A DNA stretch of 36,788 nucleotides, taken from the NCBI GenBank assembly GCA_021793315.1, contig JAJYSZ010000019.1:1-36788 (forward strand), written 5' to 3'. The DNA comes from Bacillota bacterium. GTDB taxonomy: Bacteria > Bacillota > Sulfobacillia > JAJZYS01 > JAJYTV01. Made by a program: the position numbers and the translations under genes. The notes under the pieces are model-generated. The model saw only the letters and a list, made by a program, of their open reading frames with translations, was not told where the DNA came from and did not search any database. This document shows, in pieces, positions 33,563 through 36,788 of the stretch (position 1 is the stretch's first letter; each line of letters begins with the position of its first letter).

Positions 33563-34630
33563 TCATTCCTTGGAATCCGTCAGAACCTGGCGCAGGACCG
33601 CGAGGATGCCGGCGAGGCCTGGCGATTCCGCCTGCGCGGCCAGCTTCAGCCCAAGTTCCAGACACGCGGCGCTCGTCGTCGGGCCGATCGCCACCGCCGG
33701 GACGCCGTCGAGGTATCCGGCCGGCAAGGCCGCCGTCGTCGCCTGCACCGCGGACGGGCTGTAGAACAGCACCGCATCCGGACGCCCCTGGCGCAGCACG
33801 GCTGCCGCGTCGTGCTGCGCCGCACCGCGCAGCGTGCGATAGATGGGGACCGCATCGACCTGCAGGCCCTGGTCCCAGAGTGCCTGCAGGAGTTGCGCAT
33901 CCGGAGGCTCCGGCCCCAGCAGAAGCGCCCTGTCGCCTACGCGCACCCTCCCCTGGAGCTGGGATGCAAGTCCCATGGCGGTACCTGTGCGGGCGATCTC
34001 TGCCAGTAGCCCTCTCGCCCTGAGGGCAAGGGCGGTCGCCGCGCCGACCGCGAGGAGCCGCGCATCGCCGAGACGGCGCACGTCGACTGCCTTCGCGTCC
34101 AGTGCGGCAAAGAAGTTCTGCACGGAGTTCTGGCTCGTGAACAGGATGTAGCGGTAGGTCCCCACGCGCTCGAGGGCCGCTTCAAGCGGCCGCTGATCCA
34201 GCGCGGGGGCGATGCGCAGGGCGGGCAGCAGCACGGGCTCCGCACCTCGCAGCCGCAAAGCGCCGAGCACCGCCCCCGCCTGGGCGGCCGCGCGGGTGAC
34301 GAGCACACGGCGGCCGAGCAGGGCCGGCTCCGCGAGGTGCGGTCCAGACGGGCCGAGGGTCGCCAACGTCGTCGCCTCGTGACCACGCGCGATGAAGGCC
34401 GCCGCCTCCGCCTCGAGCTCCTCGCCATCGCCGTAGAGTCGGGCCACGATGCCTTCCTGGCGCAGCATGGCCACCCGCGGCGCCACCCTCTGCGCCTGCG
34501 GGTGCAGGTAGAGCTCGAGAGCTGTCGGCACGGGTGCGGTGGCCGCCACGATCGGCGCGGCGTCGAGGAGGTCCGCCAGCAGCGGCGTGGCCCCCGGGTC
34601 CCAGTAAGCGTAAAAGATCTCAGCGGACAT
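33563..34630 (-). CDS. hemD: Uroporphyrinogen-III synthase with a shortened CobA-like N-terminal domain
   Basis: 355 residues, about 100 longer than an ordinary HemD. Residues from about 106 on (GRRVLVTRA, YILFTSQNSVQNFF, AVGAATA, DAVLFYSPSAVQ, VAIGPTTSAA) are a normal uroporphyrinogen-III synthase, which closes and inverts ring D. Residues 1-100 resemble a reduced tetrapyrrole methylase (CobA): DPGATPLLADLLDAA near the start and VARLYGDGEELEAEAAAF at 62-79, where CobA has VxRLKGGDPFxFGRGGEE. The SAM-binding motifs are eroded and the second half of the methylase is missing. The ATG overlaps hemC by 11 bases. Confidence 0.85.
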   Translation of the reverse strand: MSAEIFYAYWDPGATPLLADLLDAAPIVAATAPVPTALELYLHPQAQRVAPRVAMLRQEGIVARLYGDGEELEAEAAAFIARGHEATTLATLGPSGPHLAEPALLGRRVLVTRAAAQAGAVLGALRLRGAEPVLLPALRIAPALDQRPLEAALERVGTYRYILFTSQNSVQNFFAALDAKAVDVRRLGDARLLAVGAATALALRARGLLAEIARTGTAMGLASQLQGRVRVGDRALLLGPEPPDAQLLQALWDQGLQVDAVPIYRTLRGAAQHDAAAVLRQGRPDAVLFYSPSAVQATTAALPAGYLDGVPAVAIGPTTSAACLELGLKLAAQAESPGLAGILAVLRQVLTDSKE

Positions 34631-35540
34631 CGTCCGCCGCCTCCGCAAGGATACGGCCCGCTCCGCCCATGAGGAGCTCCTTGGCCGCGGCGCGTCCGAG
34701 CTCCGCCGCACGGTCGCCTTCCAGCGTGACCCGCATCGCGGTGCTGCCGTCGGGGGCGAACACGCCGGCCGTCAGTCGCAAGCCGCGGCCGTGGCCCGTG
34801 GCCAGGGCCCCAACGGGCACGCTGCATCCACTGCCGAGTTCCATCAGCAAGGTGCGCTCGCTGAGCGCCCGGCGCTCCGTCGGGCGATGGCTCAGCCGAC
34901 GCAGGAGAGCCAGCAGATCTTTGCGGTCCGCCGCGGTCTCGACCGCGATGATGCCTTGCGCCGGTGCACCCAGCATCTCCCCAGGTTCGAGGTATTGGGC
35001 GATGGCGTCGGCGCGGCCGTCGCGCAGCAGGCCCGCGGCGGCCATGATAAGCGCGTCGTACTCCCCCTCCGCCAATCGGCGCAGGCGCGTGCCGACATTG
35101 CCGCGCAGCTCGAGCACCTGCAGGTCCGGGCGCTGATGCAGGAGCTGAGCTCGCCGCCTGGGACTCGACGTGCCCACTCGCGCACCGTAGGGGAGTCCAC
35201 CGAGCGTCAAGCCCTGTGGACCGACCAGCACGTCGCGCGGGTCCTCGCGCGGCAGCAGCGCCGCGATGCGCAGGCCCGGAGCCAGCGCCGTCGGCAGGTC
35301 CTTCAGGCTGTGCACGGCGACATCCACCTCGCCGCGCCGCAGCATCGCCTCGATCTCCTGCGTAAAGACTCCCTTACCGCCGATGCGGCTCAAGGCGACA
35401 TCCTGGCGGACATCGCCCTCTGTCTCAACGGTGACAAAGCGCACCGGGACGGCCGGCTGCGCTTCGCTCAGCGCGACGGCAAAAAGCTCCGCCTGGCGCC
35501 TCGCCAACGGGCTGCGCCGTGAGGCGATGCGGATCTCCAC
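34620..35540 (-). CDS. hemC: Hydroxymethylbilane synthase (porphobilinogen deaminase)
   Basis: A 306-residue enzyme that joins four porphobilinogens. The dipyrromethane cofactor attaches at Cys239 (ELGSGCSVPVGA). HSLKDLP (77-83) holds the catalytic Asp. The arginine-rich GTSSPRRRAQL and ELRGNVGTRL loops bind the chain. The start MEIRIASRRSPLA is typical. It follows hemA by 82 bases and overlaps hemD by 11. Confidence 0.96.
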   Translation of the reverse strand: MEIRIASRRSPLARRQAELFAVALSEAQPAVPVRFVTVETEGDVRQDVALSRIGGKGVFTQEIEAMLRRGEVDVAVHSLKDLPTALAPGLRIAALLPREDPRDVLVGPQGLTLGGLPYGARVGTSSPRRRAQLLHQRPDLQVLELRGNVGTRLRRLAEGEYDALIMAAAGLLRDGRADAIAQYLEPGEMLGAPAQGIIAVETAADRKDLLALLRRLSHRPTERRALSERTLLMELGSGCSVPVGALATGHGRGLRLTAGVFAPDGSTAMRVTLEGDRAAELGRAAAKELLMGGAGRILAEAADDVR

Positions 35541-35622
35541 TCCATCACCCCCACATCACGGGACCGACCCGCCAGCCCCTCCCGCTCGCCTGCCGGCGCC
35601 AGGGGGGTCTCCTGTGAACGGC

Positions 35623-36788
35623 TCACGCTTCCTGCGGCCAGTCGGGGCCGTCCAGGCGGAAGATCTCCGCCGCGAGGCGCAGGCAACTCTCGCCGTCCGC
35701 GCGCAGGGCGCACTCCTTGAGCGCCAGCGTGGGATCGTTCAGAAGCTTGTTGACGATGCGGGACGTGAGCTGCTCGATCACCTGACGCTCGCTCTCCGGC
35801 AGATCGCCCAGCCGGTGCAGGGCGCGCCTGAGTTCCGTCTCGCGCACTTCCTCCGCCTTGCCGCGCAGGGAGCGGATCAGCGGCAGGGCCTGGCGCTCGC
35901 AGCGACGCCGTTCGAAAGCGCTGGCGGCTGCAAGCACGATCACCTCGGCCGCCTCGGCCTCGCGCAGGCGTTCCTGGCGCTGGGCGCGGCTGATGGCCGC
36001 GAGATCGTCGAGGCTCCGCAGCTTGACGCCTGGCACGGCTGCACAGTCCGGCTCGATGTCGCGCGGCAGCGAGAGATCGACCAGCACCATCCGCCGTCCC
36101 GCCCGGCGGCGCATGGCCTCCTTGATGTCGCGGGCATAGAGCACTTCATGCGGGGCACCGGTCGAGGTCAGCACGACGTCCGCCTTGGCGAGGTAGTCGT
36201 CGATCTCTGACCAGCCCACCGCCGTGCCGCCAAACTCCTTGGCGAGCTTCGCCGCGCGCTGGCGCGTGCGGTTCGCGATCGCGATCTGCACGCCCGCGGC
36301 CTCGCGCAGGTGCTGGCAGCACAGCTCGGCCACCTCGCCCGCGCCGATCAGCAGCACGGTGCGGCCTGCGAGATCCGGAAACGACTGCTTCGCCAGGGCC
36401 ACCGCGGCGCTGCCGACCGAGACAGGGTGGTGGTCCATGCCCGTCTCGCGGTGCGCGCGTCGCGCGGAGGCCAGGGCCGCCTGCACGAGCATGCTGAGCT
36501 CCTTGCCCACCGCTTCCGCCGCGGCAGCCTGGTTGAAGGCCTGCTTGATCTGGCCGAGAATCTGCGTTTCGCCGACGATCTGGGCCTCCAGCCCCGCCGC
36601 GACCAGGAAGAGGTGACGTACCACATCCTGGCCGTCGAGGCGGAACGCATAGCGCGCCAGCACGGCCGGGCTCGCACCCGTCACGTCGCTGAACGTCGCC
36701 AGCAGACGGGGGGCCACCTGGTCGATGACGCCAAAGGCGTAAATCTCGCTGCGGTTGCAGGTGTGCAGCACGAATGCCTCGTCCAGAT
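35623..36788 (-). CDS. hemA: Glutamyl-tRNA reductase, N-terminus beyond the window
   Basis: The first enzyme of C5-pathway tetrapyrrole synthesis; it reduces glutamyl-tRNA to glutamate-1-semialdehyde. The frame is open to the last base, and the visible protein begins LDEAFVLHTCNRSEIY. The catalytic cysteine is in HTCNRSE, the NADPH-binding motif is LIGAGEVAELCC, and the IANRTRQRA and VDLSLPRDIEP segments follow, with a C-terminal dimerisation domain. About 50 N-terminal residues are missing beyond the window edge. The visible GTG of VLHTCN is inside the conserved core and cannot be the start. Confidence 0.95.
   Translation of the reverse strand, partial: LDEAFVLHTCNRSEIYAFGVIDQVAPRLLATFSDVTGASPAVLARYAFRLDGQDVVRHLFLVAAGLEAQIVGETQILGQIKQAFNQAAAAEAVGKELSMLVQAALASARRAHRETGMDHHPVSVGSAAVALAKQSFPDLAGRTVLLIGAGEVAELCCQHLREAAGVQIAIANRTRQRAAKLAKEFGGTAVGWSEIDDYLAKADVVLTSTGAPHEVLYARDIKEAMRRRAGRRMVLVDLSLPRDIEPDCAAVPGVKLRSLDDLAAISRAQRQERLREAEAAEVIVLAAASAFERRRCERQALPLIRSLRGKAEEVRETELRRALHRLGDLPESERQVIEQLTSRIVNKLLNDPTLALKECALRADGESCLRLAAEIFRLDGPDWPQEA

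Overview
The window is a gene-dense stretch of a high-GC bacterial chromosome. Shine-Dalgarno sequences are strong (GGAGG-type) and GTG and TTG starts are frequent. Three features suggest a high-GC Gram-positive-type lineage: the heme block hemA-hemC-hemD-hemB, an M-box Mg2+ riboswitch, and a YerD-type FMN protein with paired TrkA-like RCK proteins. A deep-branching Bacillota resembling the Sulfobacillus/Thermaerobacter/Symbiobacterium assemblage would fit, but this is inference from content and the genus cannot be fixed. Nearly everything is chromosomal housekeeping or metabolism. I see no phage, IS element, CRISPR array or plasmid genes.

Layout. (1) 93-3716, minus strand: selB starts a tightly coupled run with a SpoIIE/PP2C-like phosphatase, a small P-loop kinase-like protein and an HD-domain phosphohydrolase. 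(2) 3788-3946: a self-contained tRNA-Pro(CGG) unit with a consensus promoter and an intrinsic terminator. (3) 3976-8083: a NUDIX hydrolase opposite two RCK/TrkA proteins, then a membrane-anchored FMN glutamate-synthase-like protein and an SPFH/band-7 protein. (4) 8121-9186: a broken VOC gene and a DUF169 protein. (5) 9319-14618, plus strand: a penicillin-acylase-family Ntn hydrolase, a small membrane protein and cytochrome bd oxidase (cydAB). (6) 14639-17570, minus strand: a tandem-SH3 protein, an ECF sigma factor fused to a zinc anti-sigma-like (ZAS) module, and an MFS transporter.

(7) 17773-24187, minus strand: an acyl-CoA catabolic cluster. It holds a B12-dependent acyl-CoA mutase in two subunits, the MeaB GTPase, an acyl-CoA dehydrogenase, an SCP2 protein, a DapB-type reductase, a methyltransferase and an A-type Fe-S carrier. 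The mutase specificity residues look like isobutyryl-CoA mutase rather than methylmalonyl-CoA mutase. This would let the cluster turn isobutyryl-CoA into butyryl-CoA and then crotonyl-CoA. (8) 24360-25736: phosphomannomutase/phosphoglucomutase. (9) 25862-27908: an M-box riboswitch with its terminator, controlling an NRAMP-related (probably Mg2+) transporter and a 64-residue membrane protein. (10) 28122-30786: a small membrane protein, and a LysR regulator divergent from a 14-TM drug-type exporter. (11) 30802-36788, minus strand: hemA (cut by the window edge), hemC, hemD, hemB, ispH and a YwiC-like membrane protein. This heme block plus ispH supplies tetrapyrrole and isoprenoid precursors that heme enzymes such as the bd oxidase need.

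The observations I would follow first are the sigma-ZAS fusion with its coupled SH3 protein, the isobutyryl-CoA-mutase-like active site, the M-box controlled transporter with its small partner, the signalling genes coupled to selB, and the shrunken CobA-like domain on HemD.
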